DNA of 39,022 nt from an uncultured Coriobacteriia bacterium (lineage in GTDB: Bacteria > Actinomycetota > Coriobacteriia > Anaerosomatales > PALSA-660), in contig CAIKZH010000065.1 in the NCBI GenBank assembly GCA_903831865.1, forward strand, positions 1 to 39,022, in the 5' to 3' direction. The notes beneath the pieces are model-generated. The model did not search any database and was not told the DNA's origin. It worked only from the letters and a program-made list of their open reading frames with translations. The position numbers were made by a program, and so were the translations under genes. Below, one piece after another: positions 7,435 to 15,704 of the stretch. How positions within the stretch are numbered: the first letter of the stretch is position 1; the number at the start of each line of letters is the position of its first letter.

Positions 7435-8463
7435 ATGTCGGTGCCCGTGCCTTGGAAAGAGGGACACGTCTACCTCATCGCGGAAGCAGGCGTGAACCAC
7501 AACGGTTCGCTATCGCTTGCACACGAGATGATCGATTGCGCTGCGGAAGCTGGGGTGGACGCGGTCAAGTTCCAGATCGGTACGCCGGAGGCGGTGGTCT
7601 CCCGGTTCGCGCCAAAGGCCCAGTACCAGAAACAGACAACCGACGCATCTGAATCCCAACTGGAGATGATACGCAACCTCCAGCTGCCGCCTGACGCGTG
7701 GCCTGACCTGGTGTCCCGCTGCGTGCAAGAGTGTGTGGCGTTCCTCGCGTCGCCCTTTGATCTGCCGAGCGTGCGCTATCTCTCCGGCCTCGACACACCG
7801 GCGATCAAGGTCCCGTCGGGAGAGATTACCAATCTGCCGTATCTGCGCGCGGTCGGCGCCACCGGCATGCCCGTGTTGCTCTCGACGGGCATGTGCGATC
7901 TCGAGGAGGTGCGCTGCGCAATCGGCGTTCTCGCGAGCAATGGGACCCCTCGCGACGCTATCCTCGTGCTTCAGTGCACGACCGAGTACCCCGCACCCGT
8001 CGAGGACGCGAATCTGCGGGCTATGCAGACGATGGCCGTCGAGTTCGGCCTGCCCGTGGGTTACTCGGACCACACCCTCGGGCTCGAACTCTCGTTCGCG
8101 GCGGCAGGCATGGGCGCGCGAGCGATTGAGAAGCACTTCACGCTGGACAAGACAATGGAGGGCCCGGACCACGCCGCCAGTCTTGAGCCAAACGAGCTGA
8201 ACGAGCTCGTGCGGGCCATACGCTCGATCGAAGTCGCACTGGGCGACGGTGTCAAGAGGCCTGCCCGATCGGAGATCAAGAACCAGCCGATCGCTCGAAA
8301 GAGCATCGTGGCATCTCGGGCGATAGTAGCGGGGGAGGCGTTCTCGGAGGAGAACCTGACCACCAAGCGCCCGGGAAGCGGCGTCAGCCCCATGAGCTGG
8401 GACGAGGTCGTCGGCACTTGTGCGACGCGTGCTTTCGAACCGGATGAGCTGATCGAGCTATGA
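7435..8463 (+). CDS. legI: N-acetylneuraminate/legionaminate synthase, NeuB family
   Basis: This 342-residue protein has the NeuB fold: a TIM barrel with AEAGVNHNG (residues 16-24) and DAVKFQIGTPEAVVS, LCDLEEV-type and LQCTTEYPAP loops, GYSDHTLG, and EKHFTLDKTMEGPDH. A C-terminal SAF (antifreeze-like) domain follows from about residue 285 (ARKSIVASRAI, TTKRPGSG). It condenses phosphoenolpyruvate with a six-carbon 2,4-diacylamino-trideoxy-mannose-type sugar to give the nine-carbon acid. ATG 7435 is preferred because family members start about 10-12 residues before the first strand and GGGGGTG lies six bases upstream. Upstream starts (7408, 7381, 7222) would add non-homologous residues. Leg rather than Neu or Pse specificity is inferred from the neighbours. 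Confidence 0.85.
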   Translation: MSVPVPWKEGHVYLIAEAGVNHNGSLSLAHEMIDCAAEAGVDAVKFQIGTPEAVVSRFAPKAQYQKQTTDASESQLEMIRNLQLPPDAWPDLVSRCVQECVAFLASPFDLPSVRYLSGLDTPAIKVPSGEITNLPYLRAVGATGMPVLLSTGMCDLEEVRCAIGVLASNGTPRDAILVLQCTTEYPAPVEDANLRAMQTMAVEFGLPVGYSDHTLGLELSFAAAGMGARAIEKHFTLDKTMEGPDHAASLEPNELNELVRAIRSIEVALGDGVKRPARSEIKNQPIARKSIVASRAIVAGEAFSEENLTTKRPGSGVSPMSWDEVVGTCATRAFEPDELIEL

Positions 8464-9641
8464 CGCGCGTTTGTGTTGTCACAGGAGGTCGCGCGGACTA
8501 CGGACTCCTGCGTCCGGTCATGCGACGCATCGCGGCATCGGACGTGCTCCACCTCGCGGTTGCGGCCACTGGCGGCCACCTGTCGGCGAGGTTCGGCATG
8601 ACGGTGCGCGAGATCGAGGCGGACGGCTTCGTGGTTGACATCGCCGTGCCGATCCTTGGCGATGGTGATGATGACGTTGCGGCAGCGCATGCGGCGGCTG
8701 CGGCAACAGGAGGATTCGCAGACGCGTGGTCACGGAACCGGCCGGACGTAGTCCTCTTGCTGGGCGACCGCTATGAGATTCTCGCAGCCGCCACGGTGGC
8801 GCTCCTTCTGCGGATACCAGTCGCGCACATCGCGGGTGGCGAGGTGACCAAGGCTGCATTCGACGACCAGATCCGGCACGCCATCACGAAGATGGCGAGT
8901 CTGCATTTCGTGAGTGCCCAGACGTACCGTCGACGCGTCATCCAGATGGGCGAGCGCCCGGACCGCGTGTTCCTCGTAGGCGCGCTGGGTCTGGACAATG
9001 TGCTCGGGCTCGATCTGTTCGACCGCTCGGAAGTCGAGAAGCGTCTCGGCATCGGACGTGGATTGAAGTACGCGGTTGTCACGTTCCATCCGGTCACGCT
9101 TTCGCCCGAGACCACTCGCGTCGGGATCTCCGCGGTCCTCGAAGCGTTGAGCTCGCGGTCGGAGCTGTTCGCAGTCTTCACGATGCCGAACGCAGATCCC
9201 GACAGTCGGGTCGTCGAGAAACGGATTCGGGCGTTCGAGCAAGCGCGCCCAGGTTGTTGCAGCGTGCACGAGGCGCTTGGGGTGCAGCTCTACCTTTCGG
9301 CTGTGAAACACGCGAGCGTCGTGATCGGCAATTCGTCGAGCGGGATGGCTGAGGCTCCTGCGCTCGGGACGCCAGTCGTAAACGTGGGTGACCGGCAGCA
9401 AGGCCGGCTGCGCCCGTCGGGCGTTATCGACTGCGAGCCGACCCCTGAGGCCGTGGAGGCGGCCATCGACCGCGGTCTCTCCTCGGAGTTCGCTGAGGAG
9501 TTCGCGGCGGGTAGCGCCATGCTGGGCGATGGCCACGCTGCCGAACGCATCGTCGAGGTTCTGGAACGGACTGCGCCCGATTCGCTCGAGCTCGCCAAAG
9601 GATTCAGAGACCTTCCTGACGTCGACACCGGCGACGGGTAG
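8460..9641 (+). CDS. legG: UDP/GDP-sugar 2-epimerase (hydrolysing), NeuC/LegG-like
   Basis: A 393-residue GT-B fold epimerase. The start TGGRADYGLLRPVM, the RPDVVLLLGDRYEILAAA strand, the HIAGGEVT loop and the C-terminal VIGNSSSGMAEAPALGTPVV nucleotide-binding segment are diagnostic for the hydrolysing 2-epimerases NeuC, LegG and NnaA. In legionaminate synthesis LegG releases the nucleotide and inverts C2, giving the substrate of the synthase. It overlaps that synthase's stop by four bases (ATGA), so the two are almost certainly co-translated. The nucleotide carrier (UDP or GDP) is not visible. Confidence 0.85.
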   Translation: MTRVCVVTGGRADYGLLRPVMRRIAASDVLHLAVAATGGHLSARFGMTVREIEADGFVVDIAVPILGDGDDDVAAAHAAAAATGGFADAWSRNRPDVVLLLGDRYEILAAATVALLLRIPVAHIAGGEVTKAAFDDQIRHAITKMASLHFVSAQTYRRRVIQMGERPDRVFLVGALGLDNVLGLDLFDRSEVEKRLGIGRGLKYAVVTFHPVTLSPETTRVGISAVLEALSSRSELFAVFTMPNADPDSRVVEKRIRAFEQARPGCCSVHEALGVQLYLSAVKHASVVIGNSSSGMAEAPALGTPVVNVGDRQQGRLRPSGVIDCEPTPEAVEAAIDRGLSSEFAEEFAAGSAMLGDGHAAERIVEVLERTAPDSLELAKGFRDLPDVDTGDG

Positions 9642-9737
9642 CGATACTGCGCGTGACCGCATGCCGGGCTCCGGGTGTGGGAGCGCGCAAGTCGCCATAC
9701 ACACCATTCTGACGGACGGTGAAAGGGGCACGACGAC

Positions 9738-9983
9738 ATGACTGATTCCGAGAAGCTGGACGCCGCGTTCAGGGACGCGCTCAGCCTCGACGACGACCTC
9801 AATCTCGCCCACGCTGCCTACGGCGTGACGCGTGGTTGGGACTCGACCGCCCACATGCAACTTGTGGCCGAGATCGAGGACGCTTTTGACATCATGCTCG
9901 ACACCGATGACGTGATCGGCATGAGCAGCTACCTAGTCGCGAAGGACATCTTGCGGAAGTACCATGTCGGCCTCGACGATTAG
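9738..9983 (+). CDS. Acyl carrier protein
   Basis: An 81-residue acidic four-helix carrier. The phosphopantetheine attachment serine is S36 in GWDSTAHM, with EIEDAFDI and a DDVIGMSSY helix following as in ACPs. GAAAGGGG lies 10-17 bases before the ATG. It is not the housekeeping ACP by context: no fatty-acid synthase genes are near. Instead it is followed by a ligase, a LuxE-like and a LuxC-like enzyme and its own phosphopantetheinyl transferase. It probably carries a small carboxylic acid for modifying the nonulosonate or another sugar of the glycan. Confidence 0.85.
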   Translation: MTDSEKLDAAFRDALSLDDDLNLAHAAYGVTRGWDSTAHMQLVAEIEDAFDIMLDTDDVIGMSSYLVAKDILRKYHVGLDD

Positions 9984-10079
9984 CGGCGCAGTCGCCTCCA
10001 TGGCAGGTTCGGGCTGCCGAATAGCGACTTGCGCTTTGCTGGAGAGTGCGTTTGCAGGCGTCAGAGGAGCCGTGTCGAC

Positions 10080-11507
10080 ATGACGGTTCTGGGGCTTGAG
10101 GACTTCGACGGACCTGCGCTCATCGACTCCGTGTCGGGGCTCAGGCTCTCCCGAAGCGAGCTCGTCGACGAGGCGTTGTCCTTTGTGTCGCCGATAGGCG
10201 TTGCTAGGTCGCTCGTCCTTCTCTTGTGCGACATGAGCCCTTTCACGCCTGTCTTCTACGCCGGTGCGCTCCTTGCCGACCATCCGGTCGCACTTGTCGA
10301 CGCGAGGGCCCCTGCCGTCGCGACGGCAAGCACACTCGCCGCCTACGGGCCGGAATGGGTCGCGGGTCCCGTAGGCACCGCGAACACGCTGGCCGAGGCC
10401 GGCATCGAAGGCGCAGTCGCAAGGACGAGTCTCGGCGGCGAGCTCGTCCGCCTGGCCGTCGAGCGGCGCGCGCCCCTCCATCCAGAGCTCGCGCTGCTGC
10501 TCGCCACATCGGGCACGACGGGCTCGACCAAGTTCGTGCGGCTGACACGGGCGAACGTGGAATCCAACGCGAGGGCGATTGCCGAATACCTCTCGCTGAC
10601 GCCTGACGAACGTCCGATCGGCTCTCTCCCTCTGCACTATTCTTTCGGCCTATCGGTGCTCAACAGCCACTGGTCGGCAGGCGCTCCACTCGTGCTCACG
10701 CCAGCGAGCGTCTTGCAGCGGGCCTTTTGGGGCGTCATGGAGACGCATGAGTGCACAAGCCTTGCAGGCGTGCCCTTCACCTACGAGATGCTCGAACGCG
10801 TCGGATTCCGAGAGATGGAGCTGCCGGCGCTTCACACACTCCAGCAGGCCGGCGGGGCACTCGACATCGGCCTCGCAAAGGCGTTTGGTGAGCACATGGC
10901 GGCGCGCGGAGGCCGGTTCTTCGTCATGTACGGCCAGACCGAGGCGACTGCGCGTATCGCCTACGTCCCGCCAGACAGACTCGCCGACAAGCCTGGCTCA
11001 GCCGGCATCGCCGTGCCGGGAGGTCGGCTCGGGGTCGATCCCGGCCGAACGACCAGCGACGACGGGCGCTCAGTCGGGGAAGTCATCTACTCAGGGCCGA
11101 ACGTCATGATGGGCTATGCGAGCACCGCCGCCGACTTGGCGCTTGGCGACAAGCTCGGCGGCGTCCTGCGCACTGGAGACATCGGTTATCTCGACGACGA
11201 GTCCTTCCTCTTCCTCGTCGGACGCAGTAAGCGCATTGCGAAGGTGTTTGGGTTGCGTGTGAACCTCGACGAGGTCGAGAGACGTCTGCGAGCAGACGGT
11301 CCGGTTGCGGTCGTCGGCGCCGGCGAGTCAATCTGGGCGTTCATCGGCTTCGGCGACGTCGAGAAGGCCAAGCAGATCCGGCAGGTGCTTGCGCAGGAGT
11401 ATCGGGTGCACAAGAGCGCACTCCACGTCGAAGTCGTCGACCAGATTCCAACGACGAGTTCAGGCAAGACCGACTACGAACAGGTGCAGACGTGGATACC
11501 CAGCTAG
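10080..11507 (+). CDS. AMP-forming acyl-CoA/acyl-ACP synthetase
   Basis: A 475-residue ANL-superfamily enzyme. Motifs in order are the phosphate loop ATSGTTGSTK (residues 142-151), YGQTEATAR (from 284), TGDIGYLDDESFLFLVGRSK (from about 366) and the C-terminal catalytic lysine K463 in TTSSGKTDY. It should activate a carboxylic acid as an acyl-adenylate and load it on a pantetheine thiol, most simply the ACP encoded immediately upstream. The ATG at 10080 has AGGAG upstream; the in-frame GTG about 50 bases earlier would only add a basic, unrelated stretch. The substrate acid is unknown. Amino-acid-activating relatives also exist in flagellin-glycan loci. Confidence 0.8.
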   Translation: MTVLGLEDFDGPALIDSVSGLRLSRSELVDEALSFVSPIGVARSLVLLLCDMSPFTPVFYAGALLADHPVALVDARAPAVATASTLAAYGPEWVAGPVGTANTLAEAGIEGAVARTSLGGELVRLAVERRAPLHPELALLLATSGTTGSTKFVRLTRANVESNARAIAEYLSLTPDERPIGSLPLHYSFGLSVLNSHWSAGAPLVLTPASVLQRAFWGVMETHECTSLAGVPFTYEMLERVGFREMELPALHTLQQAGGALDIGLAKAFGEHMAARGGRFFVMYGQTEATARIAYVPPDRLADKPGSAGIAVPGGRLGVDPGRTTSDDGRSVGEVIYSGPNVMMGYASTAADLALGDKLGGVLRTGDIGYLDDESFLFLVGRSKRIAKVFGLRVNLDEVERRLRADGPVAVVGAGESIWAFIGFGDVEKAKQIRQVLAQEYRVHKSALHVEVVDQIPTTSSGKTDYEQVQTWIPS

Positions 11508-12556
11508 CCCATCTCCTGGAGGCGGCACAGTACTCCGTGCCCGTGGCGGCCAAGGAGCCACTCATGCTCGAGGGGCTGAACGATCTCTCGCGCCACCACT
11601 ACGAGTGCTCCATCGAGTATCGGCGGATCGTCGACACGGTGTTCGACGGTAGGGTGGAAGCGGCGCGGTTGGGTGACGTGCCATACGTTCCCGTGCGGCT
11701 CTTCAAACTTCTCGAGCTCAAGTCGATCGCGGACGAAGAGGTCTTCAAGTTGATGACATCGAGCGGCACGACGGGGCAACAACCCAGTCGCATCTACCTG
11801 GACGTTGCGGGCGCTCGGATCCAGACCCAAGCGCTGTCGAGCATCGTGACGCACTACATCGGCAAGCGCCGGTTGCCCATGCTTATCGTCGACCATCCCG
11901 GAGTCGTCAAGGACCGCGCGCAGTTCAGCGCCCGTGGCGCCGGTATTCTCGGTATGCTGAGCTACGGTCGAGATCACCTTTACGTTCTGCGCCAGGACAT
12001 GACAGTCGATCGCGCGGCCCTCAGCACGTGGCTAACGGAACATGCTGGACAAGACCTCTTGATCTTCGGGTTCACGTTCATGGTCTGGCAGTACCTGTTT
12101 GAGCCATTCAAAGCGAGCGCAATCGACTTGAGCAAGGCGACCCTGGTGCACAGCGGCGGCTGGAAGAAGCTCACCGACCTAGCCATCACGAACGAGGCAT
12201 TCAAGACCCATCTCCACGATGCGTTCGGTATTACCCGCGTGCACAACTTCTACGGGATGGTCGAGCAGGTCGGCAGCGTATTCTTCGAGTGCGACGCCGG
12301 CTACTTCCACCCCCCGAACTTCGCAGATGTCATCATTCGTGACCTTCTGAGCTGGGGCGTCGCCGAAGTCGGACAAGAAGGGGTCGTCGAGACCTTGAGC
12401 CTTCTGCCGAAGAGCTATCCCGGTCACTCACTGATGACCGAAGACCTGGGCGTTGTCCATGGAGTAGACGACTGCCCGTGTGGAAGAATGGGCAATCGTT
12501 TCACAATCGTGGGGCGCATCCCGAAGGCCGAGATCCGTGGGTGCAGCGACGCATGA
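11492..12556 (+). CDS. LuxE-like acyl-protein synthetase
   Basis: A 354-residue protein of the LuxE (acyl-protein synthetase) family. It has the P-loop TSSGTTGQQPS (about 88-98), a central VHSGGWKK segment, a VHNFYGMVEQVGSVFFEC stretch, and the family C-terminus DDCPCGRMG then GRIPKAEIRGCSDA. In luminous bacteria LuxE activates fatty acid as acyl-AMP, holds it on a cysteine near its C-terminus and hands it to LuxC; C351 in RGCSDA is the candidate acceptor here. The gene overlaps the ligase by 16 bases and the LuxC-like gene by four (ATGA), so the trio is one translational unit. There are no luxAB genes, so this is not bioluminescence. The acyl group is unknown. Confidence 0.8.
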   Translation: MDTQLAHLLEAAQYSVPVAAKEPLMLEGLNDLSRHHYECSIEYRRIVDTVFDGRVEAARLGDVPYVPVRLFKLLELKSIADEEVFKLMTSSGTTGQQPSRIYLDVAGARIQTQALSSIVTHYIGKRRLPMLIVDHPGVVKDRAQFSARGAGILGMLSYGRDHLYVLRQDMTVDRAALSTWLTEHAGQDLLIFGFTFMVWQYLFEPFKASAIDLSKATLVHSGGWKKLTDLAITNEAFKTHLHDAFGITRVHNFYGMVEQVGSVFFECDAGYFHPPNFADVIIRDLLSWGVAEVGQEGVVETLSLLPKSYPGHSLMTEDLGVVHGVDDCPCGRMGNRFTIVGRIPKAEIRGCSDA

Positions 12557-13806
12557 ACGACCGAGCTGACATGAACGCGGTAGTGCGGTCGGCGGTTTCC
12601 GACGTCACGTGGTCCGCCGACGAGATCGTGCGACGGCTGCGTGACGTCGGCGCTGCCAACGCGCCCTTCGCCGGTGAACTCATCGCGTTCTCGTCGGCGC
12701 TCTCGCGTCAGCTGCTTGGGGTACCGGGGGCGGACCCGCAAGTCGTAGCGCTCGGCTACTGGCTGCGCAAGGCGTCTGTCGAACGTCTCCGACGAGCCTT
12801 CGCCGAGCACGGCGACGAACGCACCGTCCTCGTGCCTCGTGGAATTGTCTTCAGCGTTACGCCCGCCAACGTTGACACGATGTTCGTCTACAGTTGGATT
12901 CTCGCGTTGCTGACAGGCAATGCGAACATCGTGCGGCTGTCCGAGAGGGGCGGCGGCGCGACGCTTCCGATTCTATCGGCGATATCGAGTGTGTTCTCCG
13001 ATGACCGCTTCGCCGAGATCAAGCGCCGGAACCTGCTCGTGTACACGGGCCATGACGACGAGGTCTCGCGCGTGTTGTCGGCCGCGTGCGACGTTCGGGT
13101 GGTGTGGGGCGGCGATGCGACGGTCAACCATTTTCGCCAGTTCCCGCTCGCCCCGCACGGTCGCGATATCACCTTCCCGGATCGTCACTCGTTCTCGATT
13201 CTCAGCTGTGAGGCGGTCGCACGCGCATCCGACGAGGATGTCGACACGCTGGCTGACCGCTTCTATAGTGACGCGTTCTGGTTCGACCAGGCCGCCTGCT
13301 CGTCCCCACGGTTGATCATCTGGCATCGCGCTTCCTCGGCGGACGCGAGCGCTGCGCGTGAGCGGTTTAGGGCGGCTGTGCAAGCCGCTGTCGACCGGCG
13401 CGGGTACGTTGCCGAGATTGGCTCGGCCGTCGACAAGATGGTGCTCGGGTTCGAGCGGGTGGCGTTGGGAACGGCGAGTCGCTATGAGCGCTCATCCAAC
13501 GAACTTACCTGGATCGAAGCGCCCGACCTTGCCGGGTACTCTCGTGACCATTGCGGTGGCGGTCTGTTCACTGAGTACGTGAGCGATGATCTCGATTCGG
13601 ACCTTCTCTCCTTCGTCTCGCAGCGCGATCAGACCGCTGCGTGCTACGGTCTCGACGCGTCGACGGTCGGGCGTCTCGCCCGGACGCTCAACGGCCGGGG
13701 TGTGGACCGCTGGGTCGAGATCGGGAGGGCGCTCCGATTCTCCTCGACGTGGGACGGCTACGACCTGCTGCAGGAGTTCGTGAAGAGGGTAGTGGTCGAT
13801 GTCTGA
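12553..13806 (+). CDS. LuxC-like acyl-CoA/acyl-protein reductase
   Basis: A 417-residue member of the LuxC acyl reductase branch of the aldehyde dehydrogenase superfamily. Visible landmarks are RGIVFSVTPANVDTMF and NANIVRLSER (nucleotide-binding half), GGDATVNHFRQFPL, the nucleophilic cysteine C249 in DQAACSSPR, and a C-terminal ALRFSSTWDGYDLLQEFV. LuxC takes an acyl group from LuxE onto its cysteine and reduces it to the aldehyde with NADPH. The start ATG 12553 overlaps the LuxE-like stop (ATGA). A GTG 75 bases upstream would read through the LuxE C-terminus and is rejected. The product is presumably an aldehyde made from an ACP- or protein-bound acid and used in glycan modification. Confidence 0.8.
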   Translation: MNDRADMNAVVRSAVSDVTWSADEIVRRLRDVGAANAPFAGELIAFSSALSRQLLGVPGADPQVVALGYWLRKASVERLRRAFAEHGDERTVLVPRGIVFSVTPANVDTMFVYSWILALLTGNANIVRLSERGGGATLPILSAISSVFSDDRFAEIKRRNLLVYTGHDDEVSRVLSAACDVRVVWGGDATVNHFRQFPLAPHGRDITFPDRHSFSILSCEAVARASDEDVDTLADRFYSDAFWFDQAACSSPRLIIWHRASSADASAARERFRAAVQAAVDRRGYVAEIGSAVDKMVLGFERVALGTASRYERSSNELTWIEAPDLAGYSRDHCGGGLFTEYVSDDLDSDLLSFVSQRDQTAACYGLDASTVGRLARTLNGRGVDRWVEIGRALRFSSTWDGYDLLQEFVKRVVVDV

Positions 13807-14230
13807 ACGGCACGAAGGGCACGACCGCTCGGCAGGCCTGCAGCCGTTAGCGGGCGTCGAGTTCAACGTCGGCATCGACATGGAGTCGCACGAACGGTTC
13901 GAGCACCTTGGCGAGTCGCGGGGCGCTACGCTGCGGTACGTGTTCGACAGCCCAGAGATTGACTACTGCGAGCGGTTCGAGAATGCCGCCGAGCGGTTTG
14001 CGGGCACGTGGTGCGCGAAGGAGGCTGTCGTCAAAGCGGCTTGGCCGTGGGTGCATCTCGAGCCGCGCCGCGTCACCATCGGGCACTCCGAGGACGGCGC
14101 TCCGCATGCTTCAATAGTCGATTGGGATGCCGACGCGGTGGGTTTGACCATCCGCGTGAGCGTATCCCACACGGATGGTCAGGCGATTGCCGCCGCAATC
14201 GTCTGGGGCCCGACAGGCGGAGCCGAGTGA
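13799..14230 (+). CDS. Holo-ACP synthase-like 4'-phosphopantetheinyl transferase
   Basis: 143 residues of the AcpS type. The first motif is VGIDMESHERF with the metal-binding D27, and the second is WCAKEAVVKAAW (W71-K78) with the metal-binding E75. Typical AcpS is about 125 residues; this one has roughly 20 extra N-terminal residues. It would transfer phosphopantetheine from CoA to S36 of the ACP encoded 3.8 kb upstream. It overlaps the reductase gene by eight bases, which makes it part of the carrier-protein module and suggests this ACP is served by a dedicated transferase rather than the chromosomal AcpS. Confidence 0.75.
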   Translation: MSERHEGHDRSAGLQPLAGVEFNVGIDMESHERFEHLGESRGATLRYVFDSPEIDYCERFENAAERFAGTWCAKEAVVKAAWPWVHLEPRRVTIGHSEDGAPHASIVDWDADAVGLTIRVSVSHTDGQAIAAAIVWGPTGGAE

Positions 14231-14297
14231 GTAGGTAGGTTAGCGCACCATCGACTATGGTCGCTTCAGCTCCCACGCACACAATTCGGAGGTTCGC

Positions 14298-14939
14298 GTG
14301 ACAACTCCCATCGTGATTCTCGGGGCTGGGGGCTTCGCACGCGAGGTCGCCGAGCTCATCCACGATCTCGGTCCCCATTGTGGATTCGAACTGCTGGGCT
14401 TCATCGATCGCGACGATTCGCGAGCCGGCGAGGTACAGAACGGCGTCGAGATTCTCGGCACGATCGAGCGCGTCAGCGGGGTTGAGGGATTGACGGCTGT
14501 CCCCGGGTCGGGCGAATTGAGAATCAGGAAGCGCCAACTCGCCGAGATCGCCGCAGCAGGGCTTGCGTCGCCATCTCTGGTGCACCCATCGGTGATCATG
14601 TCTCGCAGCGTCGAGCTTGGCCCTGGATGCATCGTATGCAGTGGAGCAGTGGTCTCCACGAACGTGACCATAGGCGCCAACGTGCTCGTGAACTGCATGA
14701 GCGCCATAGGGCACGATGTGACGATCGGCGACAATGTCGTGGTCTCGTCCGGCTCGCGAATCTCGGGAGGGTGCCAGATCGGCGACGAGGCGTTCCTAGG
14801 CACGAGTGCAGTGTTGCTTCCGCTCGTGAAGGTGGGAGCTGGCGCGACCATCGCCGCGGGGGCCGTGGCCACGCGTGATGTGAACGACGGAGAGTCGGTG
14901 TTTGGCGTGCCGGCTCGTGTGATGCGCCGCGGTGCCTGA
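14298..14939 (+). CDS. NeuD/PglD-family sugar acyltransferase
   Basis: 213 residues: an N-terminal Rossmann-like domain (ILGAGGFAREVAELI, residues 6-20) and a C-terminal left-handed beta-helix of hexapeptide repeats (about 95-205) with the likely catalytic H139 in GHDVTIG. Homologues N-acetylate UDP-4-amino sugars (PglD) or O-acetylate sialic acid (NeuD). Here it is the best candidate for the LegH step, acylating the 4-amino group made by the LegC-like enzyme. Given the ACP module immediately upstream, it may use an acyl-ACP or an unusual acyl group instead of acetyl-CoA. GTG 14298 is preceded by GGAGG, a strong start signal. Confidence 0.8.
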   Translation: MTTPIVILGAGGFAREVAELIHDLGPHCGFELLGFIDRDDSRAGEVQNGVEILGTIERVSGVEGLTAVPGSGELRIRKRQLAEIAAAGLASPSLVHPSVIMSRSVELGPGCIVCSGAVVSTNVTIGANVLVNCMSAIGHDVTIGDNVVVSSGSRISGGCQIGDEAFLGTSAVLLPLVKVGAGATIAAGAVATRDVNDGESVFGVPARVMRRGA

Positions 14940-14981
14940 CCCACGGCCGATTGCCCGCGACTTCGTAAGGAAGGTGTGTCG

Positions 14982-15704
14982 GTGTACCAAGGCAGGCGCA
15001 CGCTTGTGCTGATACCCGCTCGTGGCGGCTCGAAGGGGCTGCCGAGAAAGAACGTTCTCGACTTGGCCGGGAAGCCGCTCATCGCGTGGACGATCCAACA
15101 GGGGCTTGCGAGCGCTCACGTCGACGACGTCGTGGTATCGACTGATGATCGCGAGACCGCCGAGATTGCAGTGGCGTGGGGGGCCGAGGTCCCGTTTATG
15201 CGCCCTCAGGAACTGGCGGTCGACACGTCGCCGTCGATCGATGCTGTACTCCACGCTCTCGATACGCTGGCAGCTCAGGGGCGTTCCTGGGACTACCTGG
15301 TGCTTCTCGAGCCCACGAGCCCCCTGCGCACGAGCGGTGACGTCGATCGAGCCATTGAGCTTCTTTGGGCCAACGAGGCGACCGCGGACGCGGTCGTCAG
15401 TGTGGGCGAGGTGCACTTGGAGCACCCGTCGATCGTGAAGCGCATCGTGGACGGACGCCTTGAGCCGTACGTCCGTGAAGACACTCGGGCCATCCGCCGC
15501 CAAGACCTTGACACGGCGTACTTCCCATTCGGAGTGGTGTATCTCTCGAAAGTGAGTTCGCTGCGCCAAACGAAGAGCTTCTATCCTAAACGCACTGTGC
15601 CCATCATGATTGAACGATGGCAGGACTACGAGATCGACGACATCTATGACTTCGTGTGCGTCGGCGCGATCCTTGACTACCGACAGAAGGAGAAGACCAC
15701 GTGA
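14982..15704 (+). CDS. legF: CMP-nonulosonate cytidylyltransferase, LegF/NeuA-like
   Basis: 240 residues with the CMP-sugar synthetase opening LIPARGGSKGLPRKN (residues 10-24), DDVVVSTDD, LLEPTSPLR and RQDLDTAYFPFGVVYL. It activates the nonulosonic acid with CTP, giving the CMP-linked donor for a transferase. The GTG at 14982 is preferred over GTG 14976 because AAGGAAGG ends seven bases before it. It is followed by a GTGA overlap with the oxidoreductase gene. Relatives include CMP-Neu5Ac, CMP-Leg and CMP-Pse synthetases; the neighbouring LegB/C/G/I set argues for a legionaminate-type sugar. Confidence 0.83.
   Translation: MYQGRRTLVLIPARGGSKGLPRKNVLDLAGKPLIAWTIQQGLASAHVDDVVVSTDDRETAEIAVAWGAEVPFMRPQELAVDTSPSIDAVLHALDTLAAQGRSWDYLVLLEPTSPLRTSGDVDRAIELLWANEATADAVVSVGEVHLEHPSIVKRIVDGRLEPYVREDTRAIRRQDLDTAYFPFGVVYLSKVSSLRQTKSFYPKRTVPIMIERWQDYEIDDIYDFVCVGAILDYRQKEKTT

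Noticed and set aside
9738-13806. Bioluminescence (lux) operon
   Set aside because: LuxE- and LuxC-like genes occur, but luxA, luxB and luxD are absent and the surroundings are sugar-nucleotide genes.
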